DNA of 64,000 nucleotides, taken from NCBI RefSeq assembly GCF_019392245.1, contig NZ_JAHXRL010000004.1:124001-188000 (forward strand), in the 5' to 3' direction. Position numbers and translations under genes: made by a program. Under the pieces are notes generated by a model. The model was not told the DNA's origin, did no database searches, and worked only from the letters and a program-made list of their open reading frames with translations. Source of the stretch: Sulfitobacter sp. CW3. GTDB taxonomy: Bacteria; Pseudomonadota; Alphaproteobacteria; Rhodobacterales; Rhodobacteraceae. This document shows, piece by piece, positions 44,372 to 54,320 of the stretch. How positions within the stretch are numbered: position 1 is the first letter of the stretch; every line of letters begins with the position of its first letter.

Positions 44372-47300
44372 CCGCGCATTTTGATGATGCAACCCGCGCG
44401 CAGATTGATGCCGCCCGGCCCGATGCGTCCACATGGTTGGGCGCGAATGCGGGGTCCGGCAAAACGCGGGTTCTGACCGACCGCGTTGCGCGTCTGTTGC
44501 TGAACGGGGTCGAACCGCAGCATATTTTGTGTCTGACCTACACCAAGGCCGCCGCGTCAGAGATGCAGAACCGGTTGTTCAAACGTCTGGGCGCTTGGGC
44601 GATGCTCAAGGATAACGATCTGCGCGCGTCATTGGCCGAACTGGGTGTCACAGACGCATTTACCCCTGAAAAACTGCGCATGGCCCGCACGCTGTTTGCC
44701 CGCGCGATTGAAACGCCCGGCGGGCTGAAAATTCAAACGATCCACTCGTTTTGCGCGTCTTTGCTGCGGCGCTTTCCGCTTGAGGCCGGGGTAAGCCCGC
44801 AATTCACTGAAATCGAAGACCGCGCTGCCGATCTGCTGCGGGCCGAGATTGTCGATAAAATGGTCGAAGGCCATGATGGGCAATATGTGGTCGCCCTTGC
44901 CCGCCATTATACCGGCGAGGATTTTAGCAAACTGACCCGCGCCATTGTTGGCGAACGCGAAGGGTTTGAAACCCGTTTGGCGTGGGGCGATGCGTTGGCG
45001 CTGTTCGATCAGCCCGCCGATCTGACCGAAGAAAACATCGCGTCGTCGGTATTTATGGGATCAGAGAGCAGCATCATCGATCAGATGGTCAGCGTCATGA
45101 AAGACAGCGGCGTTACGGATCAAAAGAACGCCGAAAAGCTGCGGTCGATTGGCGTGCTGGACATCACCGCCCTGCCCGTTCTCGAAGGGGTATTTCTGAC
45201 AGGCGGGTCTGCTGCATCCCCCTTTAGTGCGAAAATCGGCAGCGTGCCCACCAAGGCCTCGCAAAAAGCGTTGTCGCATATCATGTCACAGGTTGATGAT
45301 CTGATGGCGCGGGTTGAAAGCGCCCGCAACGCGCGGCTGTCGTTGAAAGCGGCGCAAAGAACATTCGTTTTGCATCAGTTCGCCCATGCGTTCCTGAAAC
45401 GCTATGCGCTGGAAAAACAAAAACGGGGCTGGCTGGATTTCGACGATCTGATCCTGAAAGCGCGCGCTTTGTTGACCGATCCTGCCGTTGCTGCGTGGGT
45501 TTTGTACCGCATCGATGGCGGCATCGACCATATTCTGGTGGACGAGGCCCAAGATACCAGCCCGCGCCAATGGGACGTGATCGAACGGCTCACGGATGAA
45601 TTTTACAGCGGCGATGGTGCCAACGACGGCGATGCGCGCACCTTGTTCGTAGTGGGTGACAAAAAGCAGTCGATCTATTCGTTCCAGGGGGCCGACCCGC
45701 GCGAATTTGACCACAAACAAACCCTGTTCGAGGGCAAGATCACCGACGCCGGACAGGTTTTCCAACGGCGCAGTCTGGATTATTCGTTCCGGTCGTCATC
45801 CGCGATTTTGCAACTGGTCGACACCAGCTTTACCCCGCATGCCAGTGCCGGGTTCGCCGCCGATGGCAAGCATATCGCATTCAAATCCGCCCTGCCCGGC
45901 CGCGTTGATCTGTGGCCCTTGGTCGAAAAATCAGAAGAACCCGATGATCGCGAATGGTCCGATCCGGTCGACCAGCAATCAGACCACCATCACACCGTGG
46001 TTCTGGCCGATAAAATTGCCGCACAGATCAAGACATTGACCCAAGGCGAACATTATCTGCCGGTTGATGCCGATGTGCCGGGCGGATTTGAACGCCGCCG
46101 CATTCGGGCCGGTGACTTTCTGATCCTTGTGCAACGGCGCAGCGCCCTGTTTTCCGAGATCATTCGCGCCTGCAAAACCGCGGGCTTGCCCATTGCGGGC
46201 GCTGACCGCCTCAAGGTCGGTGCCGAACTGGCAGTCAAGGATCTGGCGGCGCTGCTGTCATTCCTTGCCACCCCCGAAGACAGCCTGTCACTGGCCACCG
46301 CGCTGAAATCGCCCTTGTTCGGGTGGTCAGAACAGATGCTGTTCAAGCTGTCGCATTACCGGACCGAAGATCACCTGTGGCAGGCGTTGCGCGACAACCC
46401 TGAATACCCCGAAACCGTCGAAATCCTGCGTGATTTGCGTGATAAAGTCGATTTTCTGCGGCCCTATGACCTGATCGAACGTATTTTGACGCGTCACGAG
46501 GGGCGTCGAAAACTGTTGGCACGTTTAGGGCCAGAGGCTGAGGATGGCATTAACGCGATGCTTGCCCAAGCGCTGTCCTATGAACGCGGCGCGATCCCCA
46601 GTCTGACGGGGTTTTTGGTGTGGATGCAGACCGACGACCTTGAGATCAAGCGCCAGATCGACAACGCATCCGACCAGATCAGGGTGATGACGGTGCACGG
46701 TGCCAAGGGACTTGAGGCGCCGATCGTGATCCTGCCCGATACCGGCAAGCGCAATCTTGTTATCCGCGACGAGATTATCAAAATGGGCGACACACCGGTT
46801 TGGAAAATGTCCGATACGGATATGCCAGCTGCCATGCGCGATGCATTGGACGCGCGCAAAGACCGTGAACGCGATGAACGTTTGCGCCTGCTATATGTGG
46901 CGATGACGCGGGCGGAAAAATGGCTGATCGTGGCCGCTGCTGGTGACCTGCCCAAGGATGACAGCAGTTGGTACCAAATGATCGGTGCCGCCATGGGTCA
47001 GGCCGGTGCCACCCCTGTCGGAGAAACCGGCAAACTGCGGTTTCAGTATGGTGATTGGGACGGGCTGCCCATTCGGGATCACAAGGCCGATACGCCGAAT
47101 ACCCCATTGCTAGAGCCTGTTTTCTTGAACAAGCTTACCGATATTCCACATCGGCCTGAAACCAAATCCCCCTCGGATCTTGGCGGTGCCAAGGCGCTTC
47201 CGGGAGAGGACGGCATGACCGAGGACGAGGCCAAAGCATATGGTACACTTGTCCATAAACTGCTTGAAACCATGCCCGCCTTGCCCACTGACAACTGGGA

Positions 47301-47745
47301 CGATCCGCTGCGCAGCATCAGCGATGGCTATGATCCAACGATCGCCAACCGCGCCCTTCAAGAGGCCGTGGGCGTTATGACCAAACCGGAGATCAGCCAC
47401 ATCTTTGCCCCCGACGCGTTGCTTGAGGTGCCAGTTACCGCGCAACTTCCAAAGTGGCGTATTCATGGCACGATTGACCGCTTGCTGGTGTCCGATACGG
47501 ATGTGTTGGCGATTGATTTCAAAACAAACCGCGTTGTCCCGGTCACGCCTGCCGCCTGCCCCGATGGGATTTTGCGCCAGATGGGTGCTTATGCCGCAGC
47601 GCTGGCGCAGGTATTTCCAAACCACCGTATTCGCACGGCAATTCTATGGACGCGGAATGCACAGCTGATGGAGCTGCCCGGCGATATGATCACAAATGCC
47701 TTGTCCCGCGCTGTCGATCTTGACGAAGGCACAGTGGCTACATAG
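44368..47745 (+). CDS. addA: Double-strand-break repair helicase-nuclease AddA
   Basis: A 1125-residue UvrD-type SF1 helicase with Walker A LGANAGSGKTRVLTDRVA (about residues 26-43), motif Ia LTYTKAAASEM, motif II HILVDEAQDTS, motif III VVGDKKQSIYSFQGAD, motif V RVMTVHGAKGLEAP, and motif VI RLLYVAMTRAEKW. A C-terminal nuclease contains VLAIDFKTNR. All catalytic motifs are intact. It is translationally coupled to addB, and trxA starts 37 nt later. Confidence 0.96.
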   Translation: MTAHFDDATRAQIDAARPDASTWLGANAGSGKTRVLTDRVARLLLNGVEPQHILCLTYTKAAASEMQNRLFKRLGAWAMLKDNDLRASLAELGVTDAFTPEKLRMARTLFARAIETPGGLKIQTIHSFCASLLRRFPLEAGVSPQFTEIEDRAADLLRAEIVDKMVEGHDGQYVVALARHYTGEDFSKLTRAIVGEREGFETRLAWGDALALFDQPADLTEENIASSVFMGSESSIIDQMVSVMKDSGVTDQKNAEKLRSIGVLDITALPVLEGVFLTGGSAASPFSAKIGSVPTKASQKALSHIMSQVDDLMARVESARNARLSLKAAQRTFVLHQFAHAFLKRYALEKQKRGWLDFDDLILKARALLTDPAVAAWVLYRIDGGIDHILVDEAQDTSPRQWDVIERLTDEFYSGDGANDGDARTLFVVGDKKQSIYSFQGADPREFDHKQTLFEGKITDAGQVFQRRSLDYSFRSSSAILQLVDTSFTPHASAGFAADGKHIAFKSALPGRVDLWPLVEKSEEPDDREWSDPVDQQSDHHHTVVLADKIAAQIKTLTQGEHYLPVDADVPGGFERRRIRAGDFLILVQRRSALFSEIIRACKTAGLPIAGADRLKVGAELAVKDLAALLSFLATPEDSLSLATALKSPLFGWSEQMLFKLSHYRTEDHLWQALRDNPEYPETVEILRDLRDKVDFLRPYDLIERILTRHEGRRKLLARLGPEAEDGINAMLAQALSYERGAIPSLTGFLVWMQTDDLEIKRQIDNASDQIRVMTVHGAKGLEAPIVILPDTGKRNLVIRDEIIKMGDTPVWKMSDTDMPAAMRDALDARKDRERDERLRLLYVAMTRAEKWLIVAAAGDLPKDDSSWYQMIGAAMGQAGATPVGETGKLRFQYGDWDGLPIRDHKADTPNTPLLEPVFLNKLTDIPHRPETKSPSDLGGAKALPGEDGMTEDEAKAYGTLVHKLLETMPALPTDNWDDPLRSISDGYDPTIANRALQEAVGVMTKPEISHIFAPDALLEVPVTAQLPKWRIHGTIDRLLVSDTDVLAIDFKTNRVVPVTPAACPDGILRQMGAYAAALAQVFPNHRIRTAILWTRNAQLMELPGDMITNALSRAVDLDEGTVAT

Positions 47746-47782
47746 GTTCCAATTCTAATCATTCCTTGTGCAGGAGAGCATC

Positions 47783-48103
47783 ATGGCCACGGTCGCAGTC
47801 ACAGACGCAACATTCGACGCTGAAGTTAAAAATTCCGATATCCCCGTAGTGGTGGATTTCTGGGCAGAATGGTGCGGTCCCTGCAAGCAAATCGGACCGG
47901 CCCTGGAAGAGCTTTCCGCTGAAATGGCCGGCAAGGTAAAAATCGTCAAAGTAAACGTTGACGAGAACCCGAACAGCCCGGCGCAAATGGGTGTTCGCGG
48001 TATCCCCGCCTTGTTCATTTTCAAAGGTGGCGAAGTCGTTTCCAACCTGTCCGGCGCACGTCCAAAGACCAATATCCAAAGCTGGATCGAAGAGTCGATC
48101 TGA
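47783..48103 (+). CDS. trxA: Thioredoxin
   Basis: A 106-residue thioredoxin with active site WCGPC (residues 30-34) in [15 protein letters not shown] and the cis-proline loop [11 protein letters not shown]. It reduces cytoplasmic disulfides, including those of ribonucleotide reductase. ATG 47783 follows AGGAG; the frame extends 5 codons upstream. It is followed by a terminator. An addA-trxA order is common in Rhodobacteraceae. Confidence 0.97.
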   Translation: MATVAVTDATFDAEVKNSDIPVVVDFWAEWCGPCKQIGPALEELSAEMAGKVKIVKVNVDENPNSPAQMGVRGIPALFIFKGGEVVSNLSGARPKTNIQSWIEESI

Positions 48104-48125
48104 ACCAAACTCATGTAGTTTAGCC

Positions 48126-48153
48126 AAGGGCGCACCGGAAACGGGGCGCCCTT
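48126..48153 (+). terminator. Terminator of trxA
   Basis: An 8-bp inverted repeat AAGGGCGC / GCGCCCTT with a 12-nt loop, 22 nt after the trxA stop. The T-run is weak (TTTG). Confidence 0.65.
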
Positions 48154-48271
48154 TGTGCATGGTCCTGCCAAGACGCGCCCAAACCCGCAAACACCCGCCG
48201 GTGCCAATGGCCGCACCCTTGCCCCGCGCGGTTCCGGCGACCATATAGAAGTTCAAAGAAGGAGACCGAGC

Positions 48272-48829
48272 ATGTCTAGCCAAGAATTTCCCGGATGGCA
48301 CGGAACCACGATCATCGGCGTCAAAAAAGACGGTGAAGTGGTCATCGCAGGCGACGGTCAGGTCAGTCTGGGCCAAACCGTGATCAAGGGCACCGCCCGC
48401 AAGGTCCGCCGGCTTAGCCCCGGTGGCTTTGATGTGGTCGCGGGCTTTGCCGGATCGACGGCAGACGCGTTTACCTTGCTGGAACGGCTAGAGGTCAAGC
48501 TTGAGGCGACGCCGGGGCAGTTGGCACGGGCAAGCGTTGAGCTGGCCAAAGACTGGCGGACTGACAAATACCTGCAAAAGCTTGAAGCGATGTTGATTGT
48601 CACTGATGGTACCGAATTGCTGATCATCACAGGTGCCGGCGACGTGCTTGAGCCCGAACATAACGTCGCCGCCATCGGATCCGGCGGTAACTACGCGTTG
48701 GCCGCGGCCCGCGGCATGATGGACAGCGGCCGCGATGCCGAAGCTGTCGCCCGTGACGCGATGAAGATTGCAGCGGACATCTGCGTTTACACAAATGGCA
48801 ACCTCACGGTGGAGAAAATCAAACCATGA
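48272..48829 (+). CDS. hslV: ATP-dependent protease subunit HslV (ClpQ)
   Basis: A 185-residue Ntn hydrolase forming the dodecameric proteolytic core that partners HslU. The catalytic Thr is Thr12 in [11 protein letters not shown], so an 11-residue leader ([11 protein letters not shown]) must be removed to expose it. [12 protein letters not shown] and [14 protein letters not shown] are conserved. ATG 48272 has AAGGAGA 8 nt upstream and is preferred to earlier in-frame starts. The stop overlaps hslU by 4 nt. Confidence 0.95.
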   Translation: MSSQEFPGWHGTTIIGVKKDGEVVIAGDGQVSLGQTVIKGTARKVRRLSPGGFDVVAGFAGSTADAFTLLERLEVKLEATPGQLARASVELAKDWRTDKYLQKLEAMLIVTDGTELLIITGAGDVLEPEHNVAAIGSGGNYALAAARGMMDSGRDAEAVARDAMKIAADICVYTNGNLTVEKIKP

Positions 48830-50133
48830 CCGATCTAACCCCCCGCGAAATCGTATCCGAGCTTGATCGCTTTATCATCGGTCAGAATGACGCGAAGCGC
48901 GCCGTCGCTGTGGCGTTGCGCAACCGCTGGCGCCGCAAACAGTTGGGCGATGACCTGCGCGAAGAAGTGTATCCCAAGAACATCCTCATGATCGGGCCGA
49001 CAGGCGTCGGCAAAACCGAGATCAGCCGCCGCCTGGCCAAGCTGGCCCGCGCGCCGTTCCTTAAGGTCGAGGCGACGAAATTCACCGAAGTCGGCTATGT
49101 CGGGCGCGATGTTGAACAGATCATCCGCGATCTGGTCGACAGCGCCATCCTGATGACCCGCGAACACATGCGCGAAGACGTCAAAGCCAGCGCACACAAG
49201 GCCGCCGAAGAACGCGTGATTGACGCCATCGCCGGTGAAGACGCCCGCGAAGGTACCCGCGAAATGTTCCGCAAAAAGCTGAAATCTGGCGAACTCGACG
49301 CCACGATGATCGATCTTGAGGTCACCGATACCTCTAGCCCGTTCCCGACCATGGATATCCCCGGCCAGCCCGGCGGTGGCATGGGGATGATGAACCTTGG
49401 CGATCTGTTTGGCAAAGCCATGGGCGGTCGCAAAACCAAGAAACGTCTGTCGGTTGCAGAAAGCTATGAAATTCTGATCAGCGAAGAGGCTGACAAACTG
49501 CTGGATGATGAAACCGTTAACCGTGCGGCGATTGATGCGGTTGAACAAAACGGTATCGTGTTTCTGGATGAAATCGACAAGGTTTGCGCGCGGTCTGATG
49601 CCCGTGGCGGCGACGTGTCGCGCGAAGGGGTCCAGCGTGATCTGTTACCCCTGATCGAGGGCACGACCGTTTCCACAAAACATGGCCCGGTGAAAACCGA
49701 CCACGTTCTGTTCATCGCGTCAGGCGCGTTTCACATCGCAAAACCGTCGGATTTGCTGCCCGAATTGCAGGGTCGTTTGCCGATCCGTGTTGAACTACGC
49801 GCCCTGACCGAAGACGATTTCGTGCGCATCCTGACCGAAACCGACAATGCGCTGACGCTGCAATACACCGCGCTGATGGGCACCGAAGAAGTCGAGGTTA
49901 CATTCACCGATGAAGGCATCAAGGCACTGGCCAAGATCGCCGCCGATGTGAACCAATCGATTGAAAACATCGGCGCGCGGCGTCTGTACACCGTGATGGA
50001 ACGCGTGTTCGAAGAGCTGTCTTTCACCGCGCCGGACCGTAGCGGTGAAAAAATCACCGTGGATGGCGATTTTGTCGAAAAGAACCTCGGTGAACTTGTC
50101 CGTTCCTCCGACCTGTCGCGCTACGTGCTTTAG
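48826..50133 (+). CDS. hslU: ATP-dependent protease ATPase subunit HslU (ClpY)
   Basis: A 435-residue AAA+ unfoldase. The N-terminus [22 protein letters not shown], Walker [11 protein letters not shown], the pore-loop GYVGRD, Walker [11 protein letters not shown], and the C-terminal [15 protein letters not shown] that docks into HslV are all present. The I-domain (about residues 110-230) has the usual Gly/Met-rich segment. Translationally coupled to hslV. Confidence 0.97.
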   Translation: MTDLTPREIVSELDRFIIGQNDAKRAVAVALRNRWRRKQLGDDLREEVYPKNILMIGPTGVGKTEISRRLAKLARAPFLKVEATKFTEVGYVGRDVEQIIRDLVDSAILMTREHMREDVKASAHKAAEERVIDAIAGEDAREGTREMFRKKLKSGELDATMIDLEVTDTSSPFPTMDIPGQPGGGMGMMNLGDLFGKAMGGRKTKKRLSVAESYEILISEEADKLLDDETVNRAAIDAVEQNGIVFLDEIDKVCARSDARGGDVSREGVQRDLLPLIEGTTVSTKHGPVKTDHVLFIASGAFHIAKPSDLLPELQGRLPIRVELRALTEDDFVRILTETDNALTLQYTALMGTEEVEVTFTDEGIKALAKIAADVNQSIENIGARRLYTVMERVFEELSFTAPDRSGEKITVDGDFVEKNLGELVRSSDLSRYVL

Positions 50134-50149
50134 CGCTTTTCTTTCTGTC

Positions 50150-50173
50150 ATGCGCCTGAGAATGATGGCGCAT
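50150..50173 (+). promoter_or_regulatory. Inverted repeat over the start codon of the MFS gene
   Basis: ATGCGCC (50150-50156) and GGCGCAT (50167-50173) form a perfect 7-bp stem with a 10-nt loop. The right arm includes the first two bases of the ATG at 50172. It could lower translation, or help terminate hslVU, although the T-tract (CTTTTC) lies before it. Confidence 0.35.
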
Positions 50174-51398
50174 GGCATATTTTCAATTCATCCGCACCAA
50201 TTGGTTGTTTTTGTTGGCAGGTTTTCTGCTGACCTTTACGTCGTCCTACGGCCAGACGTACTTTATTTCGCTGTTTGCGGGCGAGATTAAGGGCAGTTTC
50301 GGCCTAAGCGATGGCAAATGGGGCGGCATCTATAGCATCGGCACAACGCTGTCGGCGATCACGATGGTATGGGCCGGCGTGCTGACGGACCGGTTTCGCG
50401 TCCGCCGTCTGTCATTCTGGGTGATGATTGCGCTTGCCACGGCCTGTCTGGCAATGGCGGCTGTACCAAACTGGATCGCGCTGATCTTTGTTATTTACGC
50501 GCTGCGGCTGACCGGACAGGGGATGATGTCGCAGCTGGGGTCGGTCGCCATGGTCCGCTGGTTCGAGGCGACACGCGGCAAGGCGCTTTCGCTGTCGTCA
50601 ATGGGTTTCGCAGCTGGGCAAGCCATCTTACCGGTTGTTTTTGTGGCACTTTTCGCCAGTTTCCATTGGCGCAGCCTGTGGGTATTGGCCGCAATTCTGG
50701 TGCTGATCACCATGCCGGTGATGCTGGCCCTGTTACGTCAGGAACGTACCCCGCAATCGATGGCCGAAACCACGCAGGTGGCGGGAATGGACGGCGTGCA
50801 TTGGACACGCATGCAGATGATGCGCCACGGGCTGTTCTGGCTGATGATCCCGATGATTATCGGACCGGCGTCATGGGGCACCGCGCTGTTTTTCCAGCAG
50901 GTCCACCTGACCGAGGTCAAAGGTTGGTCGCTGGTTAGTTTTGTCGCGTTGATGCCGCTTTATACCGTCACATCGGTGATTTCGACATTCGTATCGGGGT
51001 GGGCGGTTGACCGTTTCGGGGTGAACCGTGTCACCCCCGTGCAAATGCTGCCCTTTGCACTGTCCTTTGCGGTTCTCGCCTTTGCGGACACGATTGCGAT
51101 GGCGGGTGTTGGGCTGATGATTTTTGGCGTCGGGCAGGGGATGCAGGCCACCGCGACATCGGTTTTCTGGGCCGAATTTTACGGCACGCGCTATATCGGA
51201 TCGATCAAGGCGGTTGCCGCGGCGCTGATGGTGTTCGGATCGGCGATTGGCCCGGGGATCACGGGTCTGTTCATTGATCTGGGTGTTGATTTCCCTGAAC
51301 AAATGATCCCGATTTCGATTTATTATGTGATTGCTGCCGCCATGGCGACGACTGGCGTCTTGAAATATCAGGGCAGGCTTGCCCGCGCTCAGCGCTGA
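50172..51398 (+). CDS. Major facilitator superfamily transporter
   Basis: A 408-residue protein with 12 predicted transmembrane helices in two six-helix halves. The first begins NWLFLLAGFLLTFTSSYGQTY. The loop 2-3 motif A appears as GVLTDRFRVRRLSFW, with its equivalent GWAVDRFGVNRV in the second half. No substrate-specific motif is recognised; oxalate/formate-antiporter-like carriers have a similar outline. It follows hslU by 38 nt, with an inverted repeat over its start. Its 3' end overlaps the convergent smr gene by 10 nt. Confidence 0.85.
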   Translation: MAYFQFIRTNWLFLLAGFLLTFTSSYGQTYFISLFAGEIKGSFGLSDGKWGGIYSIGTTLSAITMVWAGVLTDRFRVRRLSFWVMIALATACLAMAAVPNWIALIFVIYALRLTGQGMMSQLGSVAMVRWFEATRGKALSLSSMGFAAGQAILPVVFVALFASFHWRSLWVLAAILVLITMPVMLALLRQERTPQSMAETTQVAGMDGVHWTRMQMMRHGLFWLMIPMIIGPASWGTALFFQQVHLTEVKGWSLVSFVALMPLYTVTSVISTFVSGWAVDRFGVNRVTPVQMLPFALSFAVLAFADTIAMAGVGLMIFGVGQGMQATATSVFWAEFYGTRYIGSIKAVAAALMVFGSAIGPGITGLFIDLGVDFPEQMIPISIYYVIAAAMATTGVLKYQGRLARAQR

Positions 51399-51970
51399 CG
51401 GCGCAGATAGACGTAATAGGCGCCGCCACCACCGTGGCTGATATGGGCCTGACTGACCTGCAAAACAGCACTGGCCAGCGGCGGCATCGACAGCCATTGC
51501 GGCACTTGATGGCGCAAGACACCGTGGCGCACAGGAATGGGCCCGCCTTCGTCGCGCATCTTGCCCTTGCCGGTGATCACCAGCACCAACCGCTTGCCGT
51601 TTTTATGCGCGCCCAGAATGAACCGCGTTAGGGCAGGGTGGGCACGGTCCAGCGTCATACCATGCAGATCGATCCGGCCTTCGGGGCTTAGCTTGCCGCG
51701 CTTGAGCTTGGTAAACGCCTTGTTGTCCATCTGCACAGGCGATTTGCGGATCTGATCGGGCAGGGACGGCATCAGATCATGGGTGGAACGGCGCGGTTTC
51801 GGCACAGGTTTCCCCAGCAGGACCGACGTGGTTTTGCGGATCTGCGGGGCGCTTGGGGCAGGGCCATCGATTTCAGCGCGAAACAACTGGTTCACGTCCA
51901 GTTTTTCGGTACGCTCCGTCACCTTTTGCCAAAGCGAAAGATCGTCTTTGTTCAATCGTTTACGCGTCAT
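51389..51970 (-). CDS. Smr domain protein
   Basis: A 193-residue protein with a basic, probably disordered N-terminus (~95 residues) and a C-terminal Smr domain. RIDLHGMTLDRAHPAL (consensus LDLHG) and VLVITGKGKM (consensus TGxG) mark the nuclease-like fold. Smr domains nick or cleave DNA or RNA; stand-alone YdaL/SmrB-type proteins act on nucleic acids or stalled ribosomes. It overlaps mltA by 4 nt and is last in timA-mltA-smr. Confidence 0.88.
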   Translation of the reverse strand: MTRKRLNKDDLSLWQKVTERTEKLDVNQLFRAEIDGPAPSAPQIRKTTSVLLGKPVPKPRRSTHDLMPSLPDQIRKSPVQMDNKAFTKLKRGKLSPEGRIDLHGMTLDRAHPALTRFILGAHKNGKRLVLVITGKGKMRDEGGPIPVRHGVLRHQVPQWLSMPPLASAVLQVSQAHISHGGGGAYYVYLRRQR

Positions 51971-53025
51971 AGCAACGGCTCTGGCAGTAGGGCATAGGCG
52001 CGTTGGATCGGCATCAATACCATCATCCGGCCCGGATCACGCAGTTTTCCAGCCGCGCGCCCCGCATCTTCGCCCGTGCCAAAGAAAATATCGGCACGTT
52101 GTGCGCCCTTGATTGCGGACCCGGTGTCTTGGGCGATCATCAGACGGTGCAGCGGCAATGCGCCTTCTTTCTCGATCCAGACAGGTGCGCCTAGGGGGAC
52201 AAATTTTGGATCAACGGCAACCGTGCGCATATCCGTGACAGACCGGTTCATCGCGCCAAGCGGCCCCTTGTCTGCGGGCACTTGGTTGACCTCGCGAAAG
52301 AAAACATAAGACGGGTTGTGATACAGCAGATCACGCCCGTCCTTGGGGTTGCGGCGCACCCAGTTCTTGATCACCTCGGCGCTGACCTGATGCGCATCAT
52401 AGACGCCGCGCCGTACCAGTTCGACACCGATAGACCGATACGGATGCCCATTTGCGCCACGGTATCCAACGCGGATAAACCTCCCATCTGGCAAACGGAT
52501 ACGGCCAGAACCCTGAATTTGCAGGAAAAATAGTTCAACCGGATCATCAACATACGCGATCTCAAGGCCGCGGCCCTTCATCACGTCGGTGTCCAGAATA
52601 TCCCGACGCGGCAGCCAGGGATTATTCGCTTTTGCCTCTTTCGGCATCGAATAGATGGGGTATTTAAACCGCGACGACGGATACAGATCGCCATCCAGTT
52701 CGGGTTCAAAATAGCCGGTAAACATCGCGTCTTGGCCGTCTTCGATCAGGACTGGGCGAAAGAACAGCTCAAAGAACTGACGCGGATCTGGGTTGGCCTC
52801 AGCAAAGCTGCACAGGTTGCGCCAGTCGACGTCTTCCATATCGCGGCAGGTGTTCAGGAATGTCGCAAGCGCGGCGGCGTGGTCATCGGTTTCCCACGCA
52901 TCCAACTGCCCGAATTCCATAACGGTATAGGTCACATCTGCAAATGCGGGCGGCACCGTCAGGCCCGCCCACAGCATCGTACCCGCACAGGCACGAATTA
53001 ACCGTCTGTAGAAACGAGCAACCAA
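51967..53025 (-). CDS. mltA: Membrane-bound lytic murein transglycosylase A
   Basis: A 352-residue MltA with a signal peptide (LIRACAGTMLWAGLTVPPAFA) lacking an obvious lipobox. The MltA barrel contains FTGYFEPELDG and VELFFLQIQGSGRI; the C-terminal 3D domain has IAQDTGSAIKGAQRADIFFG with its aspartates. It cleaves the MurNAc-GlcNAc bond to make 1,6-anhydroMurNAc in the periplasm. Its 5' end overlaps the 3' end of timA by 28 nt, and its 3' end overlaps smr. Confidence 0.93.
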   Translation of the reverse strand: MVARFYRRLIRACAGTMLWAGLTVPPAFADVTYTVMEFGQLDAWETDDHAAALATFLNTCRDMEDVDWRNLCSFAEANPDPRQFFELFFRPVLIEDGQDAMFTGYFEPELDGDLYPSSRFKYPIYSMPKEAKANNPWLPRRDILDTDVMKGRGLEIAYVDDPVELFFLQIQGSGRIRLPDGRFIRVGYRGANGHPYRSIGVELVRRGVYDAHQVSAEVIKNWVRRNPKDGRDLLYHNPSYVFFREVNQVPADKGPLGAMNRSVTDMRTVAVDPKFVPLGAPVWIEKEGALPLHRLMIAQDTGSAIKGAQRADIFFGTGEDAGRAAGKLRDPGRMMVLMPIQRAYALLPEPLL

Positions 53026-53657
53026 TTTGGATCATCCGAGCCCATGACCCGCGAGAATACCCACGTGTCTTTTTGACGTATCACTTCGGTTGGGCTGCCC
53101 TCGACGACATTGCCGTCTTTGTCTTTCACAACCGATGTCATTTCCGCGACAAACCGGATGGTCAATTCAGCCTCGTTGGTGGCGCTGTCCATCGTCGCGT
53201 TATCCAGTTCCATTTCACGGATACCGATGAAATGGGATTCAACCGTCAGGCCCTGATCTTCGCGGTCAGCAACACCATCGACAAAGCTTTCAAAGATGTC
53301 GTCGGACAGGAACGGTTTGATTTCGTCCAGATTTCCATGCTCGTACCCCATGACGATCATCTCATAGGCACCGCGTGCGCCGCCCAGAAAATCACTTACG
53401 CCAAAGGACGGCTCGATCCGTTTCATATCTGCTAGGGCAATCGCCGTGTCCGACCCTTCGGCCGCGTGGTCGGTGATATCCAGATCAGGACCACCTTCGA
53501 TAACTTCGAACGCAGGGCCAACGGATTTCTTGGCCGGGCCATCCACCTCAGGTGTTTTTTCAAACCCCTCGCGCGTTCCCAATGCATTTTTCAAACGCAA
53601 AATCAGGAATACTGCAATGCCGGCAAGCACCAGAAGCTGTATTAGGGGCGAATTCAT
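52998..53657 (-). CDS. timA: Tim44/TimA family membrane-anchored protein
   Basis: A 219-residue protein with an N-terminal transmembrane helix (LIQLLVLAGIAVFLILRL) and a C-terminal Tim44-like domain (FLGGARGAYEMIVMGYEHGNLD through PNWLLVSTDG). TimA is the alphaproteobacterial relative of mitochondrial Tim44, and its bacterial role is not settled. ATG 53657 has GAGGT 5 nt upstream; longer frames lack one. It is first in timA-mltA-smr and is divergent from fxsA-secB. Confidence 0.9.
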   Translation of the reverse strand: MNSPLIQLLVLAGIAVFLILRLKNALGTREGFEKTPEVDGPAKKSVGPAFEVIEGGPDLDITDHAAEGSDTAIALADMKRIEPSFGVSDFLGGARGAYEMIVMGYEHGNLDEIKPFLSDDIFESFVDGVADREDQGLTVESHFIGIREMELDNATMDSATNEAELTIRFVAEMTSVVKDKDGNVVEGSPTEVIRQKDTWVFSRVMGSDDPNWLLVSTDG

Positions 53658-53759
53658 AGGGACCTCTTGGTGAGAAACATGGAAACGTGGGTCTGTTGCC
53701 CTTATGTAGGGTGTGAACCGGGCCAAGTCCACTGTGGCCCTTATGAAAGGACCCGCACC

Positions 53760-54257
53760 ATGTGGCTGTTTTTGGCGTTTATTGCCGTACCTTTGATTGA
53801 AATTGCGTTGTTTATCCAAATAGGTGGGGCAATTGGCCTCGGTTGGACGCTTGCCATTGTTGTGCTGACGGCGCTGATCGGCACATCCTTGATGCGCGCG
53901 CAGGGTGCCATGGCGATGAGCCAGATCAGATCGTCCCTGTCCGAGGTTCGCGATCCGACCGAACCCTTGGTCAACGGCGCGATGATACTGTTTGCAGGCG
54001 CTTTGCTGCTGACGCCAGGGTTTTTCACCGACGCGATCGGTTTTTCCCTTTTGGTACCGGGCATCCGGTCAGTGGTGTTTCAGGCGATCCGGTCGCGGGT
54101 TAGCGTCAGCGGGTCTATGAATGTCAGCGGCGGGTTTACCAACACCCGCAAACAACCACACCGCCCGATGCAGGGTGACGTGATTGATGGCGAATATCAC
54201 GAGCTGTCCGACGATGAAAAAAGGGGCAAGCGTCCGTCAGGCTGGACAAAGCATTGA
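53760..54257 (+). CDS. fxsA: FxsA family membrane protein
   Basis: A 165-residue inner-membrane protein with about three hydrophobic segments (WLFLAFIAVPLIEIALFIQI; LGWTLAIVVLTALIGTSLM; AMILFAGALLLTPGFFTDAI). The PLxEI and LLTPGFFTD motifs are FxsA signatures. In E. coli FxsA relieves F-plasmid exclusion of phage T7; its normal role is unknown. ATG 53760 is preceded by AAGGA. The cytoplasmic C-terminus is hydrophilic. It is followed 63 nt later by secB. Confidence 0.92.
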   Translation: MWLFLAFIAVPLIEIALFIQIGGAIGLGWTLAIVVLTALIGTSLMRAQGAMAMSQIRSSLSEVRDPTEPLVNGAMILFAGALLLTPGFFTDAIGFSLLVPGIRSVVFQAIRSRVSVSGSMNVSGGFTNTRKQPHRPMQGDVIDGEYHELSDDEKRGKRPSGWTKH

Positions 54258-54320
54258 GGGCCGCCCCCAGGTCTGATAAAGCCAGCCAAACGCATTTTTT
54301 TCTCTCAAGGAGCCCGCAAC

